Below, one piece after another: positions 25,557-35,918 of a stretch of 64,000 nt of DNA. Source of the stretch: an uncultured Acholeplasmatales bacterium. Its GTDB lineage: Bacteria; Bacillota_I; Bacilli_A; Acholeplasmatales; Anaeroplasmataceae. Position 1 is the stretch's first letter; every line of letters begins with the position of its first letter. The DNA lies in the NCBI GenBank assembly GCA_944324805.1, contig CALUXS010000007.1:37003-101002 (forward strand), read 5' to 3'. A program made the translations under genes and the position numbers. The notes beneath the pieces are model-generated. The model saw only the letters and a list, made by a program, of their open reading frames with translations. It made no database searches and was not told the origin of the DNA.

Positions 25557-26974
25557 TATTTATTTCCTTCTATTCTTTCAATAATATGACGTGCTACCCA
25601 AACGCCATTTGCACCAGCTTGTGCAAGACCTCTTGTTAAACCAGCACCATCTCCACCTACAAAGAAACCACTGATTTTTGTTTCAAAATATTCATCTACA
25701 ACCGGACGAGCTGAATAAAATTTTGCTTCTACACCGTAAAATAATGTATGCTCATTAGCAATACCAGGTGTTACATGATCTAAAGCTTCAATCATCTCAA
25801 TAATTGATTTCATAGTATTATATGGTAAAACTAAACCTAAATCACCAGGTACTGCCTCAACTAATGATGGGCGAACAAATCCTTCATCTAAACGCTTTTT
25901 AGTTGTTCTACGACCTTTTTTAATATCACCATAGCGTTGAACAATTACAGAACCACAAGATAATTGATTTGCTAAACGAGATACTTCATGAGCATACTCA
26001 TTTGGTTTATCAAAAGGTTCACTAAATTTATGAGAAACTAGTAAAGCAAAATTTGTATTTTTAGTTCCTAATTTAGGATCATTATAAGCATGTCCATTCG
26101 CTAAAATTGTACCACTATGGTTTTCAACAACTACATGACCACTTGGGTTTGAACAAAATGTTCTAACTTCTGTTCCAACTGATGTACGATAAACAAATTT
26201 TCCTTCATAAAGATTTTTGTTTATTTCTTCCATAATTACATCATTTGTTTCTACTCTAACACCAATATCAACTTGATTATGGCTAAGCTTAATTCCATGC
26301 TCCTCACAAATTTTTTGTAACCATGTAGAGCCATCTCTACCTACTGCTATAAAGCAATAAGGAGCTCTTATCTCTTCTTCTTTTATTCTAATTCCACATA
26401 CTTTACCATCTTCAACAATTACATCTGTAACTTCTGTTTCAAAGCGCATATCAATATGCTTTTTTAAATCCTCAAAGATATGTTTTAAAATTTGTAAATT
26501 ATTTTCTGTACCAAGATGTCTAACTTGAGCACGTAATAATTTCAATCCTACTGCATATCCACGCTTTTCTATTTCTCTTACCTTATCTGTAAGAGGATCA
26601 GTAATTACTTTTGTTGCTCCGTATTTTAAGTTAATAGAATCAACATAGCGAATTAAATCTTCAACTGTTTGATCAGGTAAATAATCTGTCATCCAACCAC
26701 CAAATTCAGATGTGATATTAAATTTACCATCAGAATACGCACCTGCACCACCAAAACCATTCGTAATAGAACATGCAGGGTAGCAACCTGATACACCATT
26801 TTTATTGATTGGGCACTTTTCTAGTTTGTGCTCTAATACAGGACAACGTCTATGATAAATGTCATGTCCCTTATCTACTAATAATACCTTTAAATTTGGA
26901 GCCTTTACCATTAATTCATAAGCAGCATATACACCTGCTGGTCCTGCTCCTACTAAAATTACATCATATTTCAT
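25556..26974 (-). CDS. FAD-dependent oxidoreductase (COG2509 type)
   Basis: 472 residues. N-terminal Rossmann FAD motif DVILVGAGPAGVYAAYEL, then a Cys-rich segment RRCPVLEHKLEKCPINKNGVSGCYPACS (four conserved Cys, near 42-68) and GFGGAGAYSDGKF. The C terminus has GGDGAGLTRGLAQAGANG. This is the uncharacterised FAD-dependent dehydrogenase group, often next to purA in Bacillota. Substrate unknown. A GGTGAT site precedes the ATG; it is in a run with mfd and purA. Confidence 0.88.
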   Translation of the reverse strand: MKYDVILVGAGPAGVYAAYELMVKAPNLKVLLVDKGHDIYHRRCPVLEHKLEKCPINKNGVSGCYPACSITNGFGGAGAYSDGKFNITSEFGGWMTDYLPDQTVEDLIRYVDSINLKYGATKVITDPLTDKVREIEKRGYAVGLKLLRAQVRHLGTENNLQILKHIFEDLKKHIDMRFETEVTDVIVEDGKVCGIRIKEEEIRAPYCFIAVGRDGSTWLQKICEEHGIKLSHNQVDIGVRVETNDVIMEEINKNLYEGKFVYRTSVGTEVRTFCSNPSGHVVVENHSGTILANGHAYNDPKLGTKNTNFALLVSHKFSEPFDKPNEYAHEVSRLANQLSCGSVIVQRYGDIKKGRRTTKKRLDEGFVRPSLVEAVPGDLGLVLPYNTMKSIIEMIEALDHVTPGIANEHTLFYGVEAKFYSARPVVDEYFETKISGFFVGGDGAGLTRGLAQAGANGVWVARHIIERIEGNK

Positions 26975-27009
26975 TTTATCACCTACAATTTATTATACAA
27001 AAATTTAGC

Positions 27010-30000
27010 TTATTTTTCTAGTTTCTTTTCAACTTCACTTAAATAATTTATGACCTCTTTTATGAATCCTAACATATCATTATTGCTTCTTCCATAAAGC
27101 TGAACTCTAGATATCACATATTTCAAATTCAATCTCTTATGTCTAGAAAGCTCTACAAACCATACTTGGCCATTAATATTTTTAGAATGTTTTTCATCCA
27201 TTACTAGAGTCACATTATTTAATGGATCAATATCGATTTTTTCAAAACCAAAGCGTTTAATCATATTCTTAAATAACTTTTCCCACATATATTTATATGT
27301 TTCTTCATCAATAGCACCAAATCTATCTACTAATTCTTGCTCTAGTTCCTTAAAGTCATCGATATTTTCTAATTTATCTATTTTCTTATGGATTTCAATA
27401 CGTACTGACTCATTGCTTATATAATTAGAATCTACGGTCATTGATAGAAGAGGATTCTTTAGGCTAGCATTCTCCTTTACTTCCTCTTGTGGCTTAATAT
27501 TATGAATTTCTTCATTTAAAATCTTCATATACATTTCTAAACCAACTGATTCAATAAACCCAGATTGCTCAGCACCTAACAAATCACCTGATCCTCTTAT
27601 TGCTAAATCACGCATTGCAATTTTGAAGCCACTTCCTAATTCATTAAATTGCTTTATTGCCTCTAAACGTTTTTCTGCTTCTTCTGTTAAATTCTTATTT
27701 GGTGTATACATCAAATAGGCATAAGCAATTTTAGAAGAACGTCCGACACGTCCTCTTATTTGATATAATTGCGACAATCCTAATCTATCAGCATCATTAA
27801 TGATTAGTGTATTTGTATCAGGAATATCAATACCAGTTTCAATAATGGTTGTACATACTAAAACATTATATTCTTTTTTAATAAATGCATATACTCTATC
27901 TTCTAACTCAGTAGCCTTTAATTGCCCATGAGCTACTACTATTTTTGCTTCAGGTACTAAACTACTAATTTTAGCAGCAACCTCTTCAATACCACTGACA
28001 TTATTATATAAATAAAACACTTGTCCGCCACGTGCTAATTCTCGTTCAATAGCATCTCTAATTATTGAGTCATTTCGTGCTAATACGTAAGTTTGAATTG
28101 GATAACGATTCTTTGGTGGAGTTTCAATCATTGATAAGTCTTTAATTCCTAGCATAGACATTTGCAAAGTTCTAGGAATCGGTGTTGCAGATAATGTTAT
28201 ACAATCGACATTAACCTTCATCTCTTTAATTCTTTCCTTATGTACTACACCAAAGCGTTGTTCCTCATCGATAATTAAAAGGCCTAAATCATGAAACTTT
28301 ATTTGGGGAGATAATATCTTATGCGTTCCTATTATGATATCTACATAACCCTTTTCTAAGCCTTCTAATACCTCAGCTTGTTTTTTAGAAGAAACAAATC
28401 GATTTAATAATTCAACCTTAACACCATATTTATCCATTCTAGACTTAAATGTATTAAAGTGTTGTTGCGATAATATCGTAGTTGGAGCTAAAACTGCAAC
28501 TTGCTTACCACTATAAACCGCCTTAAAGGCAGCACGTAATGCAACTTCTGTCTTTCCGTATCCAACATCGCCACAAACAAGTCTATCCATTGGATGTGGA
28601 GTTTCCATATCATGTTTTATCGCTTCAACTGCAGCTCTTTGATCTGGGGTTAATTCATAATCAAATTCGTTTTCAAAAGTTATTTGATCTTGATCATCAG
28701 GTAAGAAAGCAAAACCAGGAGTTTTTTCACGGTTAGCGTATAATTTTATTAATCGATCAGAAATATCTCTAATTTTCTTTCTAACCTTTTCTTTAGTTCT
28801 TGCCCATTGCGTTCCACCTATTTCATGTAATGTTATCCCCGGAACATCCTTAGAGGCGTATTTCATAATAGAACTAATCTTTTCAACAGGAATATATAAC
28901 GAAGATTTATTCGCATACATTATGTATAAATAATCTCTACTTACACCATTATTAACCATTGTTTTTAAACCAAGATATTCACCTATTCCATAATCATAAT
29001 GGACTATGTAATCGCCTATTTCTAATTCCTCATAGCGAGAAATTTTAATAGCATTTTTATAAATTGATTTATATTTAGGTTTTTTAGTCTTTTCTTCTAC
29101 ATCAAATAAATTATGCTCATTTATAATTGCTAGGTCATAATCTCTTAACATTACACTAGGTAGTAATGTGTCGGTGAAAAATATTTGTGATGTATCTTTT
29201 GGACTATATATTTTGCCTTCATTATAAAATGTTTCATTATCAAAAAGGCTTTTCTTTACAGCATTTTTCAATCTTTCTGTTGGAATCGAAAGTAAGATTT
29301 TTCTTAATTTTTGATAACGTTTAAGATCTGATGCAATTTGTTTTTCATTACTTTTATAGCTTATAACATCTTGGCAATAAACTTGATAATCAACCTTACC
29401 TATTGATCTTAAACCTTCAATTTTTACGTTAGGTGATATTAAGTTTAAATCAATAAATGGTTCCATTTTAAATAGTGCATAACCACCTAAACGCATAGCA
29501 TATTCATTTAAATCAAGCAAAACATGGTTATATATTTCATTTATTCTTCCTGCATCTATGTAATATATTTTTTTGTTTTTTGCATAATCTAAAATACTAC
29601 TTTTTTCATTATAGAAGAAACATAAATAACGCATTAATTTTTCAGTATTTTCTCGAAGATTAAGAGAATTAATATCTTCATTAATTTGATTTTTTTCGAT
29701 TTCCTTTAACTCTTCATTTTCTAAAAATACATTTATTTTCTTAAGTGCTTCTCCTAACGTTTCATTATCATAAATAAACTCTATGACCGGATTAATGGTT
29801 ATTTTTTCTATTTGGTTTAAAGAGCGTTGCGTTTCCGAATCAAAAGTTTTTATAGTTTCAATTTCTTCATCAAAAAAATCAATACGAATGGGTAATTCTT
29901 CACCGAAAGGAAAGATATCTATAATTTCACCACGTTTAGAGAATTCACCTGTCTTAGTGGTTGTATAAACATTTTTATAGCCAAGAGTAATAAGCTTATC

Positions 30001-30450
30001 CATTAAATCTTGACGTTTAATTTCCATTCCCTTTTTTAGTTCTACAATACTATTAATAAAAATATTTTTAGGTATTTCCCTTTTTATTATTCCATTTGTA
30101 TTAGTTATTACTACCTTTTTATTTTCTTTAGCTATAGATTGTAATGTTACTAATCTTTCAAACAAAAAATCATTAGAAGAAGCTAACATTTCTGCTGTTA
30201 TTAACTCATCAGCAGGGAAAAATAAAACATCATCTTCATTAATATATTTTAATAAAGAATCATAATATTTTTGTGCTGATGCTATGTTAGGACAAACAAC
30301 AAAAATAGTATTATCATTTAAGACAAAATCAAGCGTAATTAATAATTGATTGAAATCGTCATTTGTTTGACCTATTGAAACTTTGTCTTTTTTTAGTATC
30401 TCATCAATTATTTTTGTTTGTGATAAATACTTATATAGTGAATAATCCAT
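27010..30450 (-). CDS. mfd: Transcription-repair coupling factor Mfd
   Basis: 1146 residues from the ATG at 30450, preceded by AAAGGAGG; longer in-frame starts have no site. Order of domains: UvrB-like homology region (1-330), RNA-polymerase interaction domain with GDYIVHYDYGIGEYLGLKTM near 475, RecG-like helicase with Walker A GDVGYGKT near 625, DEEQ box near 730 and QIRGRVGR, then the TRCF C-terminal domain. It removes stalled RNA polymerase at DNA damage and recruits nucleotide-excision repair. Follows pth, as in Bacillus. Confidence 0.97.
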   Translation of the reverse strand: MDYSLYKYLSQTKIIDEILKKDKVSIGQTNDDFNQLLITLDFVLNDNTIFVVCPNIASAQKYYDSLLKYINEDDVLFFPADELITAEMLASSNDFLFERLVTLQSIAKENKKVVITNTNGIIKREIPKNIFINSIVELKKGMEIKRQDLMDKLITLGYKNVYTTTKTGEFSKRGEIIDIFPFGEELPIRIDFFDEEIETIKTFDSETQRSLNQIEKITINPVIEFIYDNETLGEALKKINVFLENEELKEIEKNQINEDINSLNLRENTEKLMRYLCFFYNEKSSILDYAKNKKIYYIDAGRINEIYNHVLLDLNEYAMRLGGYALFKMEPFIDLNLISPNVKIEGLRSIGKVDYQVYCQDVISYKSNEKQIASDLKRYQKLRKILLSIPTERLKNAVKKSLFDNETFYNEGKIYSPKDTSQIFFTDTLLPSVMLRDYDLAIINEHNLFDVEEKTKKPKYKSIYKNAIKISRYEELEIGDYIVHYDYGIGEYLGLKTMVNNGVSRDYLYIMYANKSSLYIPVEKISSIMKYASKDVPGITLHEIGGTQWARTKEKVRKKIRDISDRLIKLYANREKTPGFAFLPDDQDQITFENEFDYELTPDQRAAVEAIKHDMETPHPMDRLVCGDVGYGKTEVALRAAFKAVYSGKQVAVLAPTTILSQQHFNTFKSRMDKYGVKVELLNRFVSSKKQAEVLEGLEKGYVDIIIGTHKILSPQIKFHDLGLLIIDEEQRFGVVHKERIKEMKVNVDCITLSATPIPRTLQMSMLGIKDLSMIETPPKNRYPIQTYVLARNDSIIRDAIERELARGGQVFYLYNNVSGIEEVAAKISSLVPEAKIVVAHGQLKATELEDRVYAFIKKEYNVLVCTTIIETGIDIPDTNTLIINDADRLGLSQLYQIRGRVGRSSKIAYAYLMYTPNKNLTEEAEKRLEAIKQFNELGSGFKIAMRDLAIRGSGDLLGAEQSGFIESVGLEMYMKILNEEIHNIKPQEEVKENASLKNPLLSMTVDSNYISNESVRIEIHKKIDKLENIDDFKELEQELVDRFGAIDEETYKYMWEKLFKNMIKRFGFEKIDIDPLNNVTLVMDEKHSKNINGQVWFVELSRHKRLNLKYVISRVQLYGRSNNDMLGFIKEVINYLSEVEKKLEK

Positions 30451-30491
30451 AAATGTCCTCCTTTCATTAACGCGAAAAAGCGAGCTAAAGC

Positions 30492-31058
30492 TCACTTCTT
30501 ACTGTATTTTGATGAAATTTTAAGGAAAGTGATGCCATTAACAAACTCATCTAATGCATCAGCAGCACTATTAATTGCTTCTTTTGTCAATGCTTCATCT
30601 TCCTCTTTAACAACACCTAAAACATAATCAGCTACTGGTATATTTTTATCTCTACCAATACCAATTTTTATACGATTAAATTGTTCTGTTCCGATATGGG
30701 CAATTATGCTTTTTAAACCATTATGTCCACCGCTTGAGCCATTAGCTCTAAGCCTTACTCTACCTGGATTTGAATCAAGATCATCAGCAACAATAATCAT
30801 ATCTGCTAAAGGTATCTTATAGTAATTTAAAACTGCACTTACTGCCTCACCACTAAGATTCATATAAGTTAATGGTTTACATAAAAATACCTTTTCACCA
30901 TTGATATTAGTTACTCCTAGTAAACACTTCAATTTTTTTTCTTCTTTAAAACTGATATTGTGCTTGCTTGCAAATAAATCAATAGTCATAAATCCCATAT
31001 TATGTCTAGTTTTCACATATAAAGGCCCTGGATTACCAAGGCCCACAAGTAATTTCAT
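30492..31058 (-). CDS. pth: Peptidyl-tRNA hydrolase
   Basis: 188 residues. GLGNPGPLYVKTRHNMGF carries the catalytic His near residue 19; KPLTYMNLSGEAV near 61, DDLDSNPGRVRLRANGSSGGHNGLKSI near 91 complete the active site. It frees tRNA from prematurely released peptidyl-tRNA. It starts 2 bases from the prs stop, with prs-pth-mfd in the same order as in Bacillus. Confidence 0.97.
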   Translation of the reverse strand: MKLLVGLGNPGPLYVKTRHNMGFMTIDLFASKHNISFKEEKKLKCLLGVTNINGEKVFLCKPLTYMNLSGEAVSAVLNYYKIPLADMIIVADDLDSNPGRVRLRANGSSGGHNGLKSIIAHIGTEQFNRIKIGIGRDKNIPVADYVLGVVKEEDEALTKEAINSAADALDEFVNGITFLKISSKYSKK

Positions 31059-31060
31059 TA

Positions 31061-32050
31061 TTATAACAACTCTCTTTTTGATTTATCATAAGAATACATA
31101 AATAATCCTGATAATGGTTCATCACTTAAAATTCTTAAGATACCATGACCAAGTAATGATCCTACTGATAAAACTTTAATTTTTGGATTTTTCTTTTCTT
31201 CTGGTAAAGCAATTGTATTAGTAATTACTAATTCCTCTAAGCAAGAATTTTGAATTCTTTCAACTGCAGGATTAGATAATACACCATGAGTTGCAGCTGC
31301 ATATACTGCCTTTGCTCCTGCTGCCTTTAATGCATTAGCACCAGCAGTTAATGTACCAGCTGTATCAACCATATCATCAACTAAAATACAAACTTTACCT
31401 TCAATATTACCTAATATATTCATAACTTCTGCTTTATTAGGCTCAGGACGACGCTTATCAATAATAGCAATAGGACACTCTAAAACCTTTGCAAATTCAC
31501 GTGCACGAGTAACACCACCATGATCTGGTGAAACAACAACTAACTCATCTTTACCAAATTTCTTATCTAAGAAATAATTTACTAAAATAGGTAATCCCAT
31601 AAAATTATCAATTGGGATATTAAAGAAACCTTGAATTTGAGCAGCATGTAAATCCATAGTTATAACACGAGTTGCACCAGCTGCTTGAATCAAATCAGCT
31701 ACTAACTTAGCAGAAATAGGTTGACGAGATTTTGCCTTACGATCTTGGCGAGAATAGCCATAGTAAGGAATGATTAAGTTAATTGATTTAGCAGATGCTC
31801 TTTTTAATGCATCACACATAATTAATAATTCCATTAAATGCTCATTAACAGGAGCTGATGTAGGTTGAACAACGAATACATCATGACCACGTACAGTCTC
31901 ATTAATGTTTACATTAATTTCACCATCAGCAAAATGTAAAACTTCACAATCAGCTAGCTCAATACCGATAGACTTAGCAATATCACAAGCTAAAGCACGA
32001 TTAGAAGATAAACTAAATAATTTAACTTTTTTTCCTAATAAAACAGACAT
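31061..32050 (-). CDS. prs: Ribose-phosphate pyrophosphokinase
   Basis: 329 residues. Family motifs: [41 protein letters not shown] near 99, [12 protein letters not shown] near 133 and the PRPP-binding loop [14 protein letters not shown] near 216. It makes PRPP from ribose 5-phosphate and ATP for nucleotide and other syntheses. Preceded by AGGAGG and an extended -10 promoter; it heads the prs-pth-mfd run. Confidence 0.97.
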   Translation of the reverse strand: MSVLLGKKVKLFSLSSNRALACDIAKSIGIELADCEVLHFADGEINVNINETVRGHDVFVVQPTSAPVNEHLMELLIMCDALKRASAKSINLIIPYYGYSRQDRKAKSRQPISAKLVADLIQAAGATRVITMDLHAAQIQGFFNIPIDNFMGLPILVNYFLDKKFGKDELVVVSPDHGGVTRAREFAKVLECPIAIIDKRRPEPNKAEVMNILGNIEGKVCILVDDMVDTAGTLTAGANALKAAGAKAVYAAATHGVLSNPAVERIQNSCLEELVITNTIALPEEKKNPKIKVLSVGSLLGHGILRILSDEPLSGLFMYSYDKSKRELL

Positions 32051-32077
32051 TTTAAACTTTCCTCCTAAAACATTCCT

Positions 32078-32086
32078 ATTATAACA
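32078..32086 (-). promoter_or_regulatory. Extended -10 promoter of prs
   Basis: On the minus strand TGTTATAAT, 28 bases before the prs ATG. No clear -35. Confidence 0.5.
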
Positions 32087-32157
32087 AATATTTTATAATA
32101 ATACACTACAAAAAAACGCTTACTTTACATTTTGTATACAAATTGTAGCTAAAAACG

Positions 32158-32182
32158 AAAAAAACACTAGCGAACTAGTGTA
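32158..32182 (-). terminator. Rho-independent terminator of rpoE
   Basis: ACACTAG/CTAGTGT with a CGAA tetraloop (32164-32181), followed on the minus strand by seven T. About 8 bases after the rpoE stop. Confidence 0.85.
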
Positions 32183-32188
32183 CTTTTC

Positions 32189-32743
32189 TTAGTTGTCATC
32201 ATACATGTCTTCGAAGTCATCCATATAATCATTATATTTATCTTCATCGAAGTCATCATCTTCATTGTAACGATCTAAAATGTTACCTGCATCATCATGT
32301 TCAAAATCATCATCAGACATAGATGTATGAGAATAGTCTTCATCGAACTCGTCATCTAAATCGTCTTCGTTATCCTCACTATCTTCGAAGTCATCATCTT
32401 CAGAGTCTTCTTTTTCATCATCATCTTCTTCAAAGTTTGTTGTAACTTCTTCAGCATCATCATCAACAAAATCATCTTTTGAATTGAATTCTGAACCATC
32501 TTTGTCATATTCCTTAAGTGGTTGACGATCTTTTAAATCCCACTCTTCTTCACCCATATAGACAAATTTTGCACTTGTTGTAATGTCTAAATATAATTGA
32601 GTTTTATGCTCATTATTTACATCTTCAATTTCTTTAGCTGCTAGAACTGCATTTAGCAAGTCTTCCATTTTCATTTTGCCTTCATTAGCACGCAAAATTT
32701 CAGCTGCAACTTCTAATAATGACATTTGAGAATATTTTTCCAT
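32189..32743 (-). CDS. rpoE: DNA-directed RNA polymerase delta subunit
   Basis: 184 residues. The N-terminal HARE-HTH domain (1-85) reads SLLEVAAEILRANEGKMKMEDLLNAVLAAK and FVYMGEEEWDLKDRQPLKEYD, as in Bacillus delta. The second half (95-184) is almost wholly Asp/Glu with Ser and Asn, the disordered acidic tail that speeds RNA polymerase recycling. Delta is restricted to Bacillota, which helps place the organism. Monocistronic with its own terminator. Confidence 0.95.
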   Translation of the reverse strand: MEKYSQMSLLEVAAEILRANEGKMKMEDLLNAVLAAKEIEDVNNEHKTQLYLDITTSAKFVYMGEEEWDLKDRQPLKEYDKDGSEFNSKDDFVDDDAEEVTTNFEEDDDEKEDSEDDDFEDSEDNEDDLDDEFDEDYSHTSMSDDDFEHDDAGNILDRYNEDDDFDEDKYNDYMDDFEDMYDDN

Positions 32744-32799
32744 ATTAATCCCTCCATTGAGACTTATATATTTTAATAAATTTAAAATAAATTTTCAAG

Positions 32800-33162
32800 T
32801 TATTTAGTAATTTTACCAATAATTTTGTGCTTAGATACGACATTTTCTTCAAAAATTAGCTCATAGCTAAAGAAGAAATATTCATTAGTTAATTTAGCAC
32901 TTAATGTTTTAACCTTAAAATTAAAGAATAAACCATCATTATTTTTATAAGAACAATCAGTTATCTTCCCCTCAACGAAGGTTATTAATTGTTCTACCTT
33001 ACCAACTCTTTCAAGATATATTCTATCATTTTTAGTATATATTTTTATTTTTGTATTTTTTTCTGTTTCATCAATAAAAGAAATACCATTAGAGATAGCT
33101 TCACTTGTTGTTTCAAAGGCCACTAAATTATCATCAACATAAGATTTAAAATTTACCTTCAT
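32800..33162 (-). CDS. DUF1934-like small beta-rich protein
   Basis: 120 residues, almost all strands, no signal peptide. Segments such as KIYTKNDRIYLERVGKVEQLITFVEG and FFFSYELIFEENVVSKHKIIGKIT resemble the YwiB/DUF1934 group of beta-barrel proteins of unknown role. I am only moderately sure of the family. The start overlaps the recR stop, so it is the last gene of the dnaX-ybaB-recR unit. Confidence 0.55.
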   Translation of the reverse strand: MKVNFKSYVDDNLVAFETTSEAISNGISFIDETEKNTKIKIYTKNDRIYLERVGKVEQLITFVEGKITDCSYKNNDGLFFNFKVKTLSAKLTNEYFFFSYELIFEENVVSKHKIIGKITK

Positions 33163-33764
33163 TAATAATTCCTTCTACCTTCTAAAGCCTTTAGTAAAGT
33201 CATTTGATCAGCATAAGCTAAATCAGAGCCAACAGGTAAACCATACGCAATTCTTGAAACCTTAACCTCTGGATAATCATTTAATAGTTCCTTTAGGTAC
33301 TTTGCTGTTGTTTCTCCTTCTAAGGTTGCATTTGTAGCTAAAATTATTTCATCGACTTCTTTATTTTTGGCTTTTTCTAACAAAGAGTCAATATTTAAAT
33401 CAGAAATGTTAATTCCTTTAGAAAATTCAATTGCACCATTTAAAACATGGTAGATGCCTTGATACTCGTTTAGTTTTTCAAGAACAAAAACATCTTTAAC
33501 TTGTTCTACTACCATTACTAGACGTTTATTCCTATTAGGATCCTTACATATTGGACATAAATCATCATCTGTTAAGCAACCACAATTAGGGCATTGATGT
33601 AAATTTTTTAAGGCATCTAAATTATATATAAATTCCTCTACTTCACTTGTTGAAAATTGATTAAGCACGCTAAAAGCAAATCTTTCTGCTGTTTTTTTCC
33701 CTACACCTGGTAAAAGTGAAAATGAATTTATAAGAGCTTCTAGGCTCTTAGGATAATTATACAT
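33162..33764 (-). CDS. recR: Recombination mediator RecR
   Basis: 200 residues. Helix-hairpin-helix SLLPGVGKKTAERFAF near 16, four-Cys zinc finger CPNCGCLTDDDLCPIC near 57, and a Toprim domain starting LVMVVEQVKDVFVLE near 82, with the conserved late segment RIAYGLPVGSDLAYAD. With RecO and RecF it loads RecA on gapped DNA. Overlaps ybaB by TAATG. Confidence 0.97.
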   Translation of the reverse strand: MYNYPKSLEALINSFSLLPGVGKKTAERFAFSVLNQFSTSEVEEFIYNLDALKNLHQCPNCGCLTDDDLCPICKDPNRNKRLVMVVEQVKDVFVLEKLNEYQGIYHVLNGAIEFSKGINISDLNIDSLLEKAKNKEVDEIILATNATLEGETTAKYLKELLNDYPEVKVSRIAYGLPVGSDLAYADQMTLLKALEGRRNY

Positions 33765-34069
33765 TAGAATAAGCCACCTAAGCCACCCATTGAAGTGTAT
33801 GGTCCTAAAACCTTTGCAGTTTCTTCTTCTAGATGACGATTAGCATCATTAATTGCACTTACAATTGAATCTTGAATCATTTCAATATCTTCTTTAGATT
33901 CAAATGCCTCTGGATCAATTTCAACACTAACTACTTCATGTGTTCCTTTCATTTTTACTGTAACAATACCACCTGCAGTACCAGTAAAAACTGTACTTTG
34001 AAGCTTTGCTTGTGCTTCCTCTAGTTGTTTTTGCATTTTACGTAAACGCATCATCATTTGTTGATTCAT
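33764..34069 (-). CDS. YbaB/EbfC nucleoid-associated protein
   Basis: 101 residues. N-terminal helix MMMRLRKMQKQLEEAQAKL, then FTGTAGGIVTVKMKGTHEVVSVEIDPEAF, and a C-terminal GLGGLF tail, all typical. It binds DNA as a dimer; exact role unsettled. Placed between dnaX and recR, as in most bacteria. Confidence 0.95.
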   Translation of the reverse strand: MNQQMMMRLRKMQKQLEEAQAKLQSTVFTGTAGGIVTVKMKGTHEVVSVEIDPEAFESKEDIEMIQDSIVSAINDANRHLEEETAKVLGPYTSMGGLGGLF

Positions 34070-34073
34070 ATTA

Positions 34074-35870
34074 TTAATTCTCCTTTATTTCTAGGGTTTC
34101 CCCGAATATATCTTTTAATTTTTCTTCTAATTCATTATTTTCATCATTTGATATAATTGGCTTTACAGGCAATTTTACCGGAATAACTCTATAGTCTAGT
34201 ATCGGCTTAGTTTGACCTGCATCATATTTTTTCTTATAATCAAGCCTAATATCTAACCAAATATTATGAGGAATTACATAAAAGCTCTTTATTGATTCTT
34301 CAATAGTTTGTAATATTTCTAAAACCTTTATGTAATTTGGATAACTCATTACACGATCACAAAATCCCTCATCTTGTAAAACAACTATTAATCCTTCTTT
34401 ACAAGCCGCAACAATTTGACCATTTAAAAGCATATTTAAAGCTACATTGTCTGAATATTTTATTTTCAAAATAGGCCATTGCTTCAAGAACTTTTCTTTT
34501 TCTTCCTTTGTGCTTGCGTTAAGCAATTCATTAATTGTTTTTATCGAAATGTTTCCATCATCAGTTTGAAAAACATTCTCCGTTGGTTCTTCGTATACAT
34601 CAGTAACTATTACCTCAGGTTTATTATTTTTTTGTTCATTTTGCTTATGTAATGCTAATATTTCTTTCGGATCAATAACCTCTTTTATTACATTTTGTTG
34701 AACTTTACTATTTGCTATTTTAGTTTCTAGATTATTTATAGTGTATTCAAGCATATTTAAACGTTCTAAAAGTTTGTTTTCTTCATTTTCTTTAGCATCA
34801 CTCATTTTTAAAAATGCTAAATCTAAAAACATTCTTTTTTGATTAGAAAAACGCATTTGATTATTGGTATTGTTTAAAATATCAAGCCACTTATATATAA
34901 TACTATTATTAATAGTTTTCAGGAACGATTCTAGTTCTTTATTGCTAAAAATTTGATTGTTTACTAATGTAGAATCTGCTTTATAAATTAAAATATCACG
35001 TAAGAAAATCGTTAAATCACTAACTATTTTAGGAATTTCTTTACCTTTTTCAACCAAATTTTCTAATAGTTCTAAAGCCTTAACACTATTATGATTATAT
35101 AAATTAAATAAAATATTATATAAGTCTAAACTTGAAACATTACCACTAACCTGCAATACATCATCAATTGTTATTTCATTGTTAGTAGAGTAAGAAATAA
35201 CTTGATCAAGTAAGCTTAAGGCATCACGCATACCACCTTCAGCACTAGTAGCAATTTGCTTAACCGCTTCATCTGTTATTTTTAAATTTTCCTTTTCACT
35301 TACATATTTAATTCTACTAATTAATCCATCATCTGTTATTGCTTGAAAATCGAATCGTTGACATCTAGATAAAATTGTATTAGGTAACTTATAAGGTTCT
35401 GTTGTAGCTAGGATAAAAATAACATATTTTGGTGGTTCCTCTAACGTTTTTAATAATGCATTAAATGCAGCATTACTTAACATATGAACCTCATCAATTA
35501 TATATACCTTATATCTAGCAACACTAGGTAAATATTTTACACTATCTCTAAGCTGTCTAATATCATCCGCACCATTATTAGATGCAGCATCAATTTCAAT
35601 TACATCAGGAATAGTGCCTTTAGTTATGCCCTTACATATTTCGCATTCCATACAAGGATTAGGAGTAGGACCATGCTCACAGTTCAATGCTTTTGCAAAT
35701 ATCTTAGCCATTGTAGTTTTACCTGTTCCTCTAGGACCACAAAACAAATAGGCATGAGCAACCTTGTTATGAACAATAGCATTTTGTAAAGTTGTTACTA
35801 CCGCCTTTTGATCAACAACCTCACTAAAGGTTTGAGGACGATAGGAACGATATAGTGCAACATATGCCAT
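34074..35870 (-). CDS. dnaX: DNA polymerase III subunit gamma/tau
   Basis: 598 residues. Clamp-loader AAA+ domain: Walker A GPRGTGKTTMAK near 45, zinc-binding cysteines around CEHGPTPNPCMECEIC near 64-79, DEVHMLS near 119, SRCQRFDFQ near 168. A collar domain follows to about 360 and a tau-like C-terminal region to 598. It loads the beta clamp (dnaN, also in this window). AAAGGAG precedes ATG; it heads dnaX-ybaB-recR-DUF1934. Confidence 0.96.
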   Translation of the reverse strand: MAYVALYRSYRPQTFSEVVDQKAVVTTLQNAIVHNKVAHAYLFCGPRGTGKTTMAKIFAKALNCEHGPTPNPCMECEICKGITKGTIPDVIEIDAASNNGADDIRQLRDSVKYLPSVARYKVYIIDEVHMLSNAAFNALLKTLEEPPKYVIFILATTEPYKLPNTILSRCQRFDFQAITDDGLISRIKYVSEKENLKITDEAVKQIATSAEGGMRDALSLLDQVISYSTNNEITIDDVLQVSGNVSSLDLYNILFNLYNHNSVKALELLENLVEKGKEIPKIVSDLTIFLRDILIYKADSTLVNNQIFSNKELESFLKTINNSIIYKWLDILNNTNNQMRFSNQKRMFLDLAFLKMSDAKENEENKLLERLNMLEYTINNLETKIANSKVQQNVIKEVIDPKEILALHKQNEQKNNKPEVIVTDVYEEPTENVFQTDDGNISIKTINELLNASTKEEKEKFLKQWPILKIKYSDNVALNMLLNGQIVAACKEGLIVVLQDEGFCDRVMSYPNYIKVLEILQTIEESIKSFYVIPHNIWLDIRLDYKKKYDAGQTKPILDYRVIPVKLPVKPIISNDENNELEEKLKDIFGETLEIKEN

Positions 35871-35918
35871 TTTATCTACTCCTTTCTCAGTCGTTTATTA
35901 TACCATATTTTTAAAGAA